The notes: generated by a model not told the origin, from the sequence alone. A stretch of 64,000 bases of DNA from an uncultured Ignavibacteriota bacterium (GCA_903900335.1 CAIUMP010000004.1:1-64000), one strand, 5' to 3'. Positions 1 to 8,997 are shown, numbered from the stretch's first letter. Numbers and translations: made by a program.

Positions 1-1950
1 GCAACCAATTTCCTTCATTTCACGAGCCCGGGGCACACGGGAAAGTGGGCAGACGATGGTACGATCAGTGTTGAAGGAATCAATGTCGCGAATATCAACA
101 CCTTCCCTCCGGCCACCGACGTTGCTTTCAGCACGGACGTTCACATGTTCCAGAATCTCCAGGTTGATGGAGATGTAAACATGAATTCCAACGCTACCGT
201 CGGCGGCGACCTCAGCTGGAGCGGTGTTGGATCAGGTGATGGATCCGGGATCACTGGTACGGACGCTGCTAAGCTACAGGGACATTCGGTATCCGGTACA
301 GCACCCACAAACGGTCAGGTTTTGACCTATAACGGTAGTGCATGGACCCCAACCAATGCTCCTTATGGCCCAACGGGTCCGACTGGTCCACAAGGCCCGA
401 TCGGTAACACCGGTGCGACTGGTCCACAAGGCCCGATCGGTAACACCGGTGCGACAGGCCCACAAGGCCCGATCGGTAACACCGGTGCGACAGGCCCACA
501 AGGCCCGATCGGTAACACAGGTGCGACAGGCCCACAAGGCCCGATCGGTAACACAGGCGCGACAGGCCCACAAGGCCCGATCGGTAACACAGGTGCGACA
601 GGCCCGCAAGGTACCATCGGTAACACCGGCGCGACCGGCCCGCAGGGCCCGATCGGCAACACTGGTGCGACTGGCCCACAGGGTCCGATCGGCAACACGG
701 GTGCAACAGGCCCACAGGGTCCGATTGGTAACACTGGTGCAACAGGCCCACAGGGTCCAATAGGCAACACTGGTGCGACCGGCCCACAGGGTCCGATCGG
801 TAACACTGGTGCGACTGGCCCACAGGGTCCGCAGGGAACGATCGGTAACACTGGTGCGACCGGCCCACAGGGTCCGATCGGCAACACAGGTGCTACTGGC
901 CCACAGGGTCCAATTGGTAACACTGGTGCGACCGGCCCACAGGGTCCGATCGGTAACACAGGTGCGACAGGCCCACAGGGTCCGATTGGTAACACTGGTG
1001 CGACTGGTCCTCAGGGTCCGATCGGTAACACTGGTGCGACTGGCCCTCAGGGTCCGATCGGTAACACTGGTGCGACTGGCCCTCAGGGTCCGATCGGCAA
1101 TACGGGTGCAACCGGCCCACAAGGTACAATTGGCAATACTGGAGCCACCGGTCCTCAAGGCCCGATTGGTAACACCGGTGCAACCGGCCCACAGGGTCCG
1201 ATCGGTAACACAGGTGCGACTGGCCCACAAGGTCCAATTGGTAACACCGGTGCCACCGGCCCACAGGGTCCAATCGGTAACACAGGTGCGACTGGTCCAC
1301 AAGGTCCAATCGGTAACACCGGTGCCACCGGCCCGCAAGGCCCGATTGGTAACACAGGTGCCACCGGACCGCAGGGAACGATCGGCAATACTGGCGCGAC
1401 AGGCCCACAAGGTCCTGCTGGAGACCCAGGTGCAACCGGTCCTCAAGGCCCTGCCGGCGCGACTGGCCCACAAGGCCCGATCGGCAACACTGGTTCAACA
1501 GGCCCGCAAGGTCCTGCCGGTGATCCAGGTGCAACGGGCCCGACAGGCCCAACCGGAGCTGCTGGCGCGACTGGCCCAACAGGTCCGACGGGTCCAAACA
1601 CCTACGGTTCAGGCTCGACTGCAGCATTTTCAGCAGGCTCTTTGGCGTCTCCTCAGAATGGAAACGACGGTAAGACCCTCGGTACTTCGCAGTCTGGTTT
1701 CGCCGGTAAGGTTGCCTTCACGACGACGGCCGTTGCTACTCAGCAGCAGGTGATCTACAATACGAACGTCACTGCCAATAGCATCATTGTCGTGAGCATT
1801 TCTGGCGCACAGAACTCCTTCGGTAACTTCACGGCTCAAGTAACGACCGTGCCGAGTTCCGGGCAGTTCACCGTAACAGTAGGATCACGCTCCGCATCGG
1901 CATGGGGCGCTGGCGTTAACGCATACATCAACTACGTTATCATTAACTAA
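1..1950 (+). CDS. collagen-like surface/fibre protein, 5' truncated by window edge
   Basis: The frame is open from base 1, so the ATG at 145 in the ORF track is internal and the true start lies outside the window. Order seen: about 120 residues of Gly/Asn-rich, probably beta-structured sequence containing a tail-fibre-like segment [14 protein letters not shown]; an uninterrupted array of 137 Gly-X-Y triplets (bases 367-1599); then a 116-residue C-terminal cap ending [10 protein letters not shown]. The cap pattern ([10 protein letters not shown], then [10 protein letters not shown]) resembles trimerising ends of phage and bacterial collagen-like fibres, so a trimeric extracellular fibre is inferred. 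Thr fills many Y positions (GAT, GNT), the type of site glycosylated in BclA-like proteins. No T9SS sorting domain is visible. The neighbouring glycosyltransferases and oxygenase-like gene suggest post-translational modification, which is inference only. Confidence 0.85.
   Translation, partial: ATNFLHFTSPGHTGKWADDGTISVEGINVANINTFPPATDVAFSTDVHMFQNLQVDGDVNMNSNATVGGDLSWSGVGSGDGSGITGTDAAKLQGHSVSGTAPTNGQVLTYNGSAWTPTNAPYGPTGPTGPQGPIGNTGATGPQGPIGNTGATGPQGPIGNTGATGPQGPIGNTGATGPQGPIGNTGATGPQGPIGNTGATGPQGTIGNTGATGPQGPIGNTGATGPQGPIGNTGATGPQGPIGNTGATGPQGPIGNTGATGPQGPIGNTGATGPQGPQGTIGNTGATGPQGPIGNTGATGPQGPIGNTGATGPQGPIGNTGATGPQGPIGNTGATGPQGPIGNTGATGPQGPIGNTGATGPQGPIGNTGATGPQGTIGNTGATGPQGPIGNTGATGPQGPIGNTGATGPQGPIGNTGATGPQGPIGNTGATGPQGPIGNTGATGPQGPIGNTGATGPQGTIGNTGATGPQGPAGDPGATGPQGPAGATGPQGPIGNTGSTGPQGPAGDPGATGPTGPTGAAGATGPTGPTGPNTYGSGSTAAFSAGSLASPQNGNDGKTLGTSQSGFAGKVAFTTTAVATQQQVIYNTNVTANSIIVVSISGAQNSFGNFTAQVTTVPSSGQFTVTVGSRSASAWGAGVNAYINYVIIN
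367..1599 (+). repeat. 36-bp coding tandem repeat ([12 protein letters not shown] collagen units)
   Basis: The Gly-X-Y array is built mainly from a 12-residue (36-bp) unit, [12 protein letters not shown], present about 28 times before degenerating into GDP/GAA/GPT triplets. Four units carry GTI in place of GPI, and one of these also has an extra GPQ triplet. They split the array into blocks of about 7, 6, 8 and 7 units. Units near the 5' end use caaggcccgatcgg while later blocks use cagggtccgat, so expansion occurred locally. Confidence 0.95.
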
Positions 1951-1992
1951 TGATGGCGCAAGCTTGAGAAGGTTGTTTTTGTAGCGCTTTGG

Positions 1993-2017
1993 CCGGCCCC
2001 GGTGTACCCGGGGCCGG
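1993..2017. other. GC-rich hairpin downstream of the collagen-like gene
   Basis: A perfect 10-bp inverted repeat (ccggccccgg / ccggggccgg) has a 5-base loop and starts 43 bp after the stop codon. No U-tract follows, so it is not a canonical intrinsic terminator. It may stabilise the 3' end of the mRNA. A clear terminator lies about 100 bp further on. Confidence 0.45.
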
Positions 2018-2121
2018 GTAGGCGCTCAACAGGGCCTAACCCTAGCTTGCGAGTTGCTGAATAGCACAATTATTTTTCCTCGTACTCCTTCTGGGAGTCG
2101 AGCGTCAGAGAGAGTTCAAAC

Positions 2122-2160
2122 AAAAGCCCCGGCGAGATTCGCCGGGGCTTTTGTTTTTTT
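2122..2160 (+). terminator. Rho-independent terminator of the collagen-like gene
   Basis: A perfect 14-bp stem (aaaagccccggcga / tcgccggggctttt) with a 3-base loop is followed by gttttttt. On the other strand the stem is also preceded by A-rich sequence, so it can act bidirectionally for the convergent TPR gene. It separates the collagen gene from the minus-strand genes. Confidence 0.85.
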
Positions 2161-2205
2161 AGTTCTAATGGGAATTGGAGCGAAATACCACCGGGCGGGG
2201 TGGTT

Positions 2206-2709
2206 CTAATTACCCCGTAACTTGCGCTTCATGGCTTGTGACAGCGCGAGGTTATTCTTTGCCAGAGGGTAATTGGGCTTGATCCGAAGTGCTTGGCGCA
2301 AAGCATCGATCGATGCGTCCCAATCATGTAGTCCTTGATAGCCGGCTGCGATATTATTGTAGGCCTCTGCATAATTCGGTCGAAGCTTCAGTGCGTGCCG
2401 TGCAGCGCTAACACAGTCGTTAAAGCGTCCTGCGTTGTAATACTCGAGAGAAAGTTGAAGGAAATTCTCCGCAGATGGTCGCAAACTTACCGTGTGCTCA
2501 GCAGCGGCGATCGCGCTATCCGTGCCGGCTCTACTCGCAAAGCCACGCTGCGAAGCGCCACCTTCTGGTGTAGGGAGATGCTTCCATGTCTCCTGGTTCG
2601 ACGCCAAGGTCGCAGTGCCTGAAGGCTGCTCGCTGATTTCCGGCCCACCGGCACCTGTTGAGGTAGGTTCTTCGCTCGCTGCTCGAACTGTGGGGGTTAG
2701 ATCGGCCAT
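2206..2709 (-). CDS. TPR-repeat protein, 167 aa
   Basis: The N-terminal ~65 residues are Ser/Thr/Gly/Pro-rich and probably disordered. From about residue 70 there are two to three tetratricopeptide repeats (for example AYNNIAAGYQGLHDWDASIDALRQ), with the N-Y-A-E-A-Y-N-N consensus typical of OGT-like and secretion-associated TPRs. No signal peptide or membrane segment is seen. ATG start at 2709. It lies between the collagen-like gene and a GT2 gene on the same strand as the latter, about 125 bp downstream of it. A scaffolding role for protein modification is possible but unproven. Specific function is unknown. Confidence 0.75.
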   Translation of the reverse strand: MADLTPTVRAASEEPTSTGAGGPEISEQPSGTATLASNQETWKHLPTPEGGASQRGFASRAGTDSAIAAAEHTVSLRPSAENFLQLSLEYYNAGRFNDCVSAARHALKLRPNYAEAYNNIAAGYQGLHDWDASIDALRQALRIKPNYPLAKNNLALSQAMKRKLRGN

Positions 2710-2833
2710 AGGAGTATGAAAGTTCGTAGGTAGTGTGTTAATTTACGCGTCCTGGATGCCGTGTGTAACCCGTGAGGAGCGGTGGAGTCAGTCGGAAAGA
2801 GTCCGTTTGCCCTCGTGTTTCATCGCCTCCATT

Positions 2834-3871
2834 TCACTTGCAAAAGCTAAGATTACGGTTAAGCCGTTCCATATCGGTAGGGCTCAATTGATATTGGGTC
2901 ATCACGCGAAGAAAGTAGTCACGAGCTTCATCCTTTTTGCCGATGTAGTATGCGGCTACTGCGTGCTCCTCAAGGATTTGCCACTCCGCATTCGTGTTGA
3001 TGAAAAGTGTGTCTTTTGGCGGTCGGGGGTCGACAAGAGATATTCGATAACTCTCCTCCCATCGCTGGTTCTGCCCCAGCAGATTACAAAGCGACGCTAA
3101 CGCTTCATGCCTGGTTGGCCTGTACATGTAGGCGGCGAATAGAGCGCCGGCGGTCTCGTGAAATGGTCTAGCAAGCCGTCGTTTGCACTCGGCTGCTCTC
3201 CACAGTGAATAATACACTTCCTCTTCCCAGCCTCCAAGGGCGACTCGCTCATAGTACTTAGCCTCGGCCTCCTCGATACGCTGTAAATCCCAGAGAGTCC
3301 CCGCCAGGTAAAAGACATTGCGAGGTGTCATCTCGCCCGTCTCAAGCAGATATAAGTCGTTGACCAACTTCTGGCCAGTCTGTCTGCGAGAGGAATCATC
3401 GAGCGAAGAAATGAAGAGGTTGTTCAGCTGCTGCAGCTTGGGGTTGCCGTCGTAGGTCAAGTACTCGTGTGTGCGCTCTTTCCATGTCCATTTCGAGTCA
3501 TTTCGGACGATCCTTGTCTGCCACATAGACAGATTGAACTGCTCAACCTGCACCAGGAATCCATCAAATTCCAACGGAAGTGAAAGGCTTCCCGTGGTGC
3601 ACCGAATGGTCTCATCTGCATCGAGTCGAATGGCATAGTCCCCAGTGCAGCGTGACAACGAAAGATTCCGATTCGTCCCAAAATCCTCCCATGGGTCACT
3701 CGTCAGGATCCCGGGTATTCCAGCCATTTCCTCTCGGATCAGATCCATGGTGTTATCTGTGGAACCTGTGTCGCTGATGGAGTAGCTGTCGATGATCGGT
3801 TTAACCGAGCGCAGGCATCGCTGAATGATGTGCGCTTCGTTCTTGACGATCATGCTAAGGCAAAGAGACAT
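2834..3871 (-). CDS. GT2 family glycosyltransferase with C-terminal TPR-like tail
   Basis: Family 2 glycosyltransferase of the short 'MIVKNEAHII' type (beta-glucosyltransferase-like). It transfers a sugar from a nucleotide donor; the acceptor is unknown. Visible motifs are the N-terminal nucleotide-binding strand, SDTGSTDNT, and a DxD metal/donor site in RLDADET. The C-terminal ~150 residues are helical TPR-like (EEHAVAAYYIGKKDEARDYF). The ORF track opens at 4057, but the paralogue at 5109 aligns from MSLCLSMIVKNEAH. I therefore choose the ATG at 3871 (345 aa) over a 62-residue unconserved extension. No convincing ribosome-binding site is seen. It forms a glycan cluster with the genes at 4200-8997. 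Confidence 0.85.
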   Translation of the reverse strand: MSLCLSMIVKNEAHIIQRCLRSVKPIIDSYSISDTGSTDNTMDLIREEMAGIPGILTSDPWEDFGTNRNLSLSRCTGDYAIRLDADETIRCTTGSLSLPLEFDGFLVQVEQFNLSMWQTRIVRNDSKWTWKERTHEYLTYDGNPKLQQLNNLFISSLDDSSRRQTGQKLVNDLYLLETGEMTPRNVFYLAGTLWDLQRIEEAEAKYYERVALGGWEEEVYYSLWRAAECKRRLARPFHETAGALFAAYMYRPTRHEALASLCNLLGQNQRWEESYRISLVDPRPPKDTLFINTNAEWQILEEHAVAAYYIGKKDEARDYFLRVMTQYQLSPTDMERLNRNLSFCK

Positions 3872-4199
3872 GAAAATTTGCGAATTAATGGGATGTCTGA
3901 ACAGGAAATAGAGTAGATACATAGCGGAATGATGCCGCAATGCGTTCCCGCTGTCCGGCATCTGCTCCGACCTGTTTGTGGCAAGATGATGATCTCGACG
4001 TTTTGGAATGAGTGCGTTTTCGATAGATAGTGGCAGAGTGATTTGACGATCAGCCATGATGGAACTTTCTAATTGATGGTGTGGTCAATTGTCTTTACCC
4101 GCGTAAGGTACCACATCTGTGACCCGATATGCTTGTCCTTGGCCTGGTGGTGGGTTAATATCCAGGAAATTGTTGATGATTAGCTTCTTCAGAGACTGA
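3872..4199. other. divergent intergenic region between GT2 and oxygenase-like gene
   Basis: With the GT2 start set at 3871, about 330 bp separate the two divergent genes. The minus-strand frame stays open to 4057, so an N-terminal extension of the GT2 cannot be fully excluded. I see no repeat, RNA gene or confident promoter here. Confidence 0.4.
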
Positions 4200-4763
4200 A
4201 TGACTCCTACACTTTTGCTCGTTGATGATTTCTACTCGAATGCTCTCGGCGTTCGGGAGTTCGCGCTATCACTCCCGTTCACGGTGAAGGGCAATTACCC
4301 TGGAGCCCGCACTGAAATTTTGCCAGAGCCACACTTCAGCAATACAAAGGCCCTTTTCGAGGAATTGCTAGGGAAAAAGATCACGTATTGGCCCACGGAA
4401 TATAACACCTCTTATCAGTACACTACCAAGGACTCGAAAAGTTGGATCCATCATGACCCCACGAACTGGGCGGCGGTTTTATACCTTACACCGGACGCCC
4501 CATTGGAATCTGGCACTGCCATCTATCGAAACAAAGAGTCCCGCATCCTGAGGTTTGATCCCCAAGATCCCGCGACGGAGTACAATAACAAGTCTGACTA
4601 CACAACGGATGAGGACAAGTGGGAGCGCGTCGTGACCGTTTCAAATATCTTTAACCGCTTGGTTATGTATCGGGGTGAGTACTACCATCGAAGCATGCTC
4701 GCTGGTTTTGGGGATGATCAATTCAACGGCAGACTCTTTCAGACATTCTTCTTTGACACCTAA
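4200..4763 (+). CDS. 2OG-Fe(II) oxygenase-like protein (DUF6445-like), 187 aa
   Basis: A compact protein with the pattern of a double-stranded beta-helix dioxygenase. It has an N-terminal LLVDDFYSNALGVREFAL, then GNYPGAR, then SWIHHDPTNWAAVLYLTPDAP containing a candidate iron triad H84-x-D86, then GTAIY. It ends with YYHRS (H163, third iron ligand) and GRLFQTFFF (R178, candidate 2-oxoglutarate arginine). The resemblance to DUF6445/prolyl-hydroxylase-like proteins is from memory and not searched. The reaction, if any, is hydroxylation; the substrate is unknown. It sits between two GT2 genes and 2.3 kb from a collagen-like gene, so a role in modifying that protein is a testable inference. ATG start; no signal peptide. 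Confidence 0.6.
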   Translation: MTPTLLLVDDFYSNALGVREFALSLPFTVKGNYPGARTEILPEPHFSNTKALFEELLGKKITYWPTEYNTSYQYTTKDSKSWIHHDPTNWAAVLYLTPDAPLESGTAIYRNKESRILRFDPQDPATEYNNKSDYTTDEDKWERVVTVSNIFNRLVMYRGEYYHRSMLAGFGDDQFNGRLFQTFFFDT

Positions 4764-5108
4764 GCGAAATTAGTAGTCCTCGCTATCGGGTACATCTCGA
4801 TGGAACTGATGACGATTATCGCATAGTTACTAGCTGAGTCAACAGGCGCACAATCAAAGCGTCTGTGAGGTTCGTCAATATTTATAGTCAGCAAACCGAT
4901 CTAGCGTTGCGGGGCGCAAATGCGGTGCTCGAGCACCGCGGATAATCCATGCTTGCCGAGGGCAGGCCGTACCATTAGGTTCGTCATTCCGCTTTCTACT
5001 AAGGTGATTTACGGGTGGCCCGTTCGTCACGAAAGCGGCAAAAATGGTCAGTTATGCCCCGCGCATCAGGTCGCGGAATCGGGAAGTTCAACTTCATAGG
5101 GGGATACC
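4764..5108. other. intergenic region with an 18-bp perfect palindrome
   Basis: No ORF of merit is seen. It contains the perfect palindrome gcggtgctcgagcaccgc at 4922-4939, which could be a regulator site or a hairpin with no U-tract. An aggggga ribosome-binding site lies just before the TTG start of the next gene. Confidence 0.4.
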
Positions 5109-6164
5109 TTGTCTCTGTGTTTAAGTATGATCGTTAAGAACGAGGCACACGTTATTCGACGATGCCTTCGTTCGGTGCGTCCTTTTATTGATAGTTACTC
5201 GATAAGTGACACTGGTTCCACCGACAACACTATGGAGATCATCCGCGAGGAGCTCGCTGGGTTACCAGGGGTGCTGAAGAGTGATTCCTGGCGGGGGTTT
5301 GGACCGAGCAGGAATGTCGCTCGCTCACGAACTACCGGAGATTACATCCTATCTATCGACGCAGATGAAGTGCTGGAGCATCTTGGGGGTCCCAGTCGGC
5401 TCTCTCCGGAGTATGACTTCTTTATGCTAAAGCAGGTCCACGCGGATATGATCTTCTGGATCACCCGGATCACTCGCAATGATCCACGCTGGGAGTGGAA
5501 GGACAAGGTTCACAACTATTTGGAGTTTCACGGAGAATCGAAGGGTACTCATCTTGAAAATCTTCAGATCAGGCCCTATTTCGATTCCCACCAAAATATC
5601 TCAGGCAATAAGTTCTTGGGGCACCTGGCCCACTACGAATCAGCCCCAATTACTCCGCGAAACGTATTCTATCATGCTCAGACTTTAGCCGCTCTGAACC
5701 GCAATGATGAGGCGATCGAGAAGTACCTTCATCGTGCCGCGATGGGCGGGTGGCAGGAGGAGATCTACTACTCCATGTGGAAAGCGGGCGAGTTAATGCA
5801 ACTGAGCGGACGCCCCGTGGAGGAGGTGACTCGGATGCTATGGAAGGCATATACCTACAGGCCTTCTCGCTATGAAGCATTGGTGCACCTCTGTGAGATC
5901 CACTCGCGGAACAGGAATTGGGACGAATGTTACAGAATTTCACTGGTACAGCCAGAGCCCTCCAGCGATATACTGTTTATTGACCCACGGGCCGAATGGC
6001 GTGTTCTAGAAGAGCACGCATTGGCGGCGTACTATCTCGGTAAGATTGCAGAGGCCAGACAGTTCTTTCAACGCGTAGCCAGATACAATCTCTCACCTGT
6101 CGATAGGGAACGAACGGAAAAGAATCTTAGCTTCTGCGATACCCGCGAGATGGCGCACGCGTGA
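5109..6164 (+). CDS. GT2 family glycosyltransferase with C-terminal TPR-like tail (paralogue)
   Basis: Paralogue of the gene at 2834-3871 over its full length. It has MIVKNEAHVIRRCLRSV at the N-terminus, SDTGSTDNT (residues 33-41) and SIDADEVL with the D84-x-D86 donor/metal motif. The C-terminal half carries TPR-like helices ending EEHALAAYYLGKIAEARQFF. The start is a TTG at 5109, supported by an upstream aggggga sequence with good spacing and by alignment to the paralogue's ATG. It probably glycosylates the same or a related acceptor as its paralogue. It is co-oriented with 4200, 6376 and 6829, but with gaps of 200-350 bp, so a single transcript is uncertain. Confidence 0.85.
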   Translation: MSLCLSMIVKNEAHVIRRCLRSVRPFIDSYSISDTGSTDNTMEIIREELAGLPGVLKSDSWRGFGPSRNVARSRTTGDYILSIDADEVLEHLGGPSRLSPEYDFFMLKQVHADMIFWITRITRNDPRWEWKDKVHNYLEFHGESKGTHLENLQIRPYFDSHQNISGNKFLGHLAHYESAPITPRNVFYHAQTLAALNRNDEAIEKYLHRAAMGGWQEEIYYSMWKAGELMQLSGRPVEEVTRMLWKAYTYRPSRYEALVHLCEIHSRNRNWDECYRISLVQPEPSSDILFIDPRAEWRVLEEHALAAYYLGKIAEARQFFQRVARYNLSPVDRERTEKNLSFCDTREMAHA

Positions 6165-6375
6165 CTCTGTACGAATGCATATTCTGACAAGAGCCATCGT
6201 TTCCCACGTTCTTCGTTTTTGGGAAAGCTTGGCCCTTCGATAGATGCGGATAGTGAATGGCTGGTGGAACTTCCGGAAGGACAATTCTATTGTTCGTTGA
6301 GTCTCACGCATCGGTGAGCATATTCAAGCCAAACCACAGATTCAGTAATCCCTACTTCAATCTTCGAAGCTACGA

Positions 6376-6792
6376 ATGGTCAGTTCACCAGATATGCCTT
6401 TTGCCCTCTCCATCGATGCAGTCGTAGAAAAGTGTGTTGCCTTCCGTTCGGAGGAAAAGTGGGAAGAGTCGTACGCTCTATCCTCGGAGGGGATCGCGAG
6501 TGTTGATTTTGCGAAGGCCGCAGCAAGAACCCAATGGCGATTGCTCGAGGAGCATGCACTTGCTTCACTGTGGCTGGGCAAGAAGGATGAAGCTCGAATT
6601 CACTTCGACCGTGTTCTTGAGTACGATCTGGCTGACGAAGATATTGAGCGTACGTTGTCAAATCTTGGATACTGTCCAGAACCGGAGAAACCATTCCGAA
6701 TAGATTGGAAGAAGTACTGGATCGGCCTTCTATTCGCAATCCTGACCGCGTTCATCTTAATAGGACCGGGCCTCCTGAAGGGTTGCAAGTAA
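6376..6792 (+). CDS. TPR-like protein with C-terminal membrane anchor, related to the GT2 tail
   Basis: 138 aa. Residues ~35-95 (QWRLLEEHALASLWLGKKDE, then FDRVLEYDLADEDIERTLSNLGYC) closely match the C-terminal tail of the neighbouring GT2 proteins, without the catalytic domain. Residues ~113-133 (YWIGLLFAILTAFILIGPGL) form one hydrophobic helix, predicted to be a membrane anchor, followed by a short Lys tail. It may be a detached GT2 tail that tethers or scaffolds partners at the membrane. ATG at 6376, with an alternative ATG at 6394. Function is unknown. Confidence 0.7.
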   Translation: MVSSPDMPFALSIDAVVEKCVAFRSEEKWEESYALSSEGIASVDFAKAAARTQWRLLEEHALASLWLGKKDEARIHFDRVLEYDLADEDIERTLSNLGYCPEPEKPFRIDWKKYWIGLLFAILTAFILIGPGLLKGCK

Positions 6793-6828
6793 TCTCTGCC
6801 TTACAAATCCTGTAGTTTCGAGTCGCAC

Positions 6829-8997
6829 ATGACCAGTACACCAGAGCATGATATCGCGATTTCCATTCATGCCTTCTACTCCGATGAACTTGAGGCCGGA
6901 CTTAGGGCGTGTGAGCGTGCACTAATGCATCCTCTCAACCCGAAGCAGGAATCGCTGGTACGATACAATCGAACGTGGTACACCCCCAGATTGGAAACGA
7001 TGGTTTCCACGCGCTTCAATCAGATATTAGTTGAGCCGTATTATCCAAACTGGACTCTTTTTAATCCGACAATTGCGGTATTCGAGGAAGGGTATCTACT
7101 GGTTGTTCGCTCAAGCAACTATAGAATAGTCGATGGCGCGTATGTTTCGCAGGAGGAAGACAAATCGATCCGCACCGAGAACATTCTGCTTAAAATGTCA
7201 ACCGACTTGGCATTCAGCGATGCGAGGAAGATTGTAAGTCCGCCCTATGAAAAAACAGGGTTTAGGATACAGGGCCTAGAAGATGCACGACTCTTAAGTA
7301 AGGATGGAGAGTACTACGTCTCCGCGACTGTTCAGGATGTTGCTCCTCACGATCATGTTTGTCGGATGGCACTCGCAAAGTTGGAAACGGCCGCAGCAGA
7401 GCTGTCAGATTTGAAAGTGTTGGATTCGCCCGAGGCAGGTCGGTATGAGAGGAACTGGATGCCGATCGAGGGGAGGCTGCAATGGATCTACCGCCACGCA
7501 CCCCTTTCCGTAATCGATTCGCAGGGGTTGCAAACGGTTGGAGGAGGTGAACCACTACTGACGCGTGCCTGGCGGGGTGGAAGCCAGTATGTGAAGGTGG
7601 ACGATGGATATCTTGGTCTGATCCATGAGGTCGCATACCCTGCGACGGGTCGAGTTTACGAACATCGCTTCGTGTTACTTAACGAGCAATTTCAACTTGC
7701 CGGTTGGTCTCCAGTGTTCTCCTTCAAGGAGAATAGAGCGATAGAATTCGCGACAGGCTTGGCCCGGCGTGGCTCGCAGCTCATCGCGAGCTTTGGTGTT
7801 CGCGATGTCGAAGCATGGGTCGTCGAATTATCCTTGGACGAAATTCTGCGGCTCGTGGAGCAGCCCGTTCCGTGGGGCCACCCTCCGGATAGAATGGAAA
7901 TCCTCGAAGGGCAGAATAGCTTTGTCGATACGCTTGAAAAGGGTTTTAAGGCTGAGCACGACTTCGCTCTTTGTGTTCACGCATTCCATGGTGGCGAATT
8001 TGAGCTCGGCCGCCGCGCGGCGGAGAGAGCTCTGATGACGGAGTTACCTCCGAGCGTTGAAGCTCTCGTTCGGCGCAATCGGACATGGTACACGCCTACA
8101 CTGGACAGACTGCTGAACACGAAGTACGTAAAGTATGATGGCGCGCCGTTTCGGGAAGGATGGAGCCTCTTTAATCCTACGATCATTCCGTATGAGGATA
8201 ACTACCTCATGCTCGTGCGCTCTAGTAACTATCGGGGATTCAATGGACGATTTTTTTATGTCGATGTTGACAAAGACCTAATTCGTACGGAGAATCTTCT
8301 GGTTCACGTTTCCAAGCAGATGGAATTCTCTAACCGGAGAATCATCTCAAATCCGGTTTACGAGAAGTCCGGCATACCTATTGAGGGATTTGAGGATGTG
8401 AGACTTTTTTCGTTAGAAGATCGTGTCTTCGGCTCATTTTCGATTTGGGATAATTCACCCACTCTGGGGCATTGCCAAATCGCCATGGCCCAATTAGATG
8501 TTGGAATCGCCGCCTTCAAGGAGCTTCATGTCATCCCGCCACCAGTTCGCGGAAGGCATGAGAAGAATTGGATGCCAATCGAAGGTTTGCCCAGGTGGGT
8601 GTACATTCATTCACCACTTCAAGTGATTGACCGGCACTCTCACTGGCTAACGCAGGATACTCACAATTGGCGCATTCCCAGCGCATGGCGAGGTGGAACG
8701 CAATACATCAAGATTGAGCGTGGATATCTTGGGCTTGTTCACGAGGTAAGCTCGGAAGGCGCGGGGTATATGTATGAGCATCGATTCGTCCTGCTCGACG
8801 ATGGACTCAAAATCATCGGTTGGTCCCCAATCTTTTCGTTTCGAGAGACTCGCGCGGTGGAGTTCGCTGCCGGGCTCTCTTGTCATGGCGACCAAATTCT
8901 GGTATCCTTCGGCGTGCGCGATTGGGAAGCGTGGATCGTAGAGCTTTCCCTTACTGAAGTGCTTTCGATTATCAGACCGCCCGGCGTACTCGAGTAA
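6829..8997 (+). CDS. internally duplicated GH130-like beta-propeller protein, 722 aa
   Basis: Two ~360-residue halves repeat the same order: HDxAxxxHAF, RxNRTWYTP, LFNPTI, LVRSSNYR, GxEDxRL, NWMPIEG, WRGG(S/T)QY, GYLGL(I/V)HEV, YEHRFVLL, FGVRDxEAWxVELSL. The E-D-x-R motif and repeated beta-rich blades resemble the five-bladed propeller of GH130 glycoside phosphorylases/hydrolases, where the Asp is catalytic. Assignment to this fold is from memory. Each half begins with a short helical TPR-like segment, which links it to the GT2-TPR neighbours. No signal peptide is seen, so it is probably cytoplasmic. It may process or recognise the sugar made by the neighbouring glycosyltransferases. Whether both halves are active is unknown. 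Confidence 0.65.
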   Translation: MTSTPEHDIAISIHAFYSDELEAGLRACERALMHPLNPKQESLVRYNRTWYTPRLETMVSTRFNQILVEPYYPNWTLFNPTIAVFEEGYLLVVRSSNYRIVDGAYVSQEEDKSIRTENILLKMSTDLAFSDARKIVSPPYEKTGFRIQGLEDARLLSKDGEYYVSATVQDVAPHDHVCRMALAKLETAAAELSDLKVLDSPEAGRYERNWMPIEGRLQWIYRHAPLSVIDSQGLQTVGGGEPLLTRAWRGGSQYVKVDDGYLGLIHEVAYPATGRVYEHRFVLLNEQFQLAGWSPVFSFKENRAIEFATGLARRGSQLIASFGVRDVEAWVVELSLDEILRLVEQPVPWGHPPDRMEILEGQNSFVDTLEKGFKAEHDFALCVHAFHGGEFELGRRAAERALMTELPPSVEALVRRNRTWYTPTLDRLLNTKYVKYDGAPFREGWSLFNPTIIPYEDNYLMLVRSSNYRGFNGRFFYVDVDKDLIRTENLLVHVSKQMEFSNRRIISNPVYEKSGIPIEGFEDVRLFSLEDRVFGSFSIWDNSPTLGHCQIAMAQLDVGIAAFKELHVIPPPVRGRHEKNWMPIEGLPRWVYIHSPLQVIDRHSHWLTQDTHNWRIPSAWRGGTQYIKIERGYLGLVHEVSSEGAGYMYEHRFVLLDDGLKIIGWSPIFSFRETRAVEFAAGLSCHGDQILVSFGVRDWEAWIVELSLTEVLSIIRPPGVLE

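Noticed and set aside
367-1599. Tandem repeats as a CRISPR array
   Set aside because: The repeats are contiguous 36-bp coding units with no spacers and translate as perfect Gly-X-Y.
269-1627. Several long minus-strand and shifted-frame ORFs over the collagen region
   Set aside because: They are low-complexity shadows of the 36-bp repeat; periodic sequence keeps other frames open.
2735-3100. 121-aa plus-strand ORF
   Set aside because: Antisense to the conserved C-terminal part of a GT2 gene.
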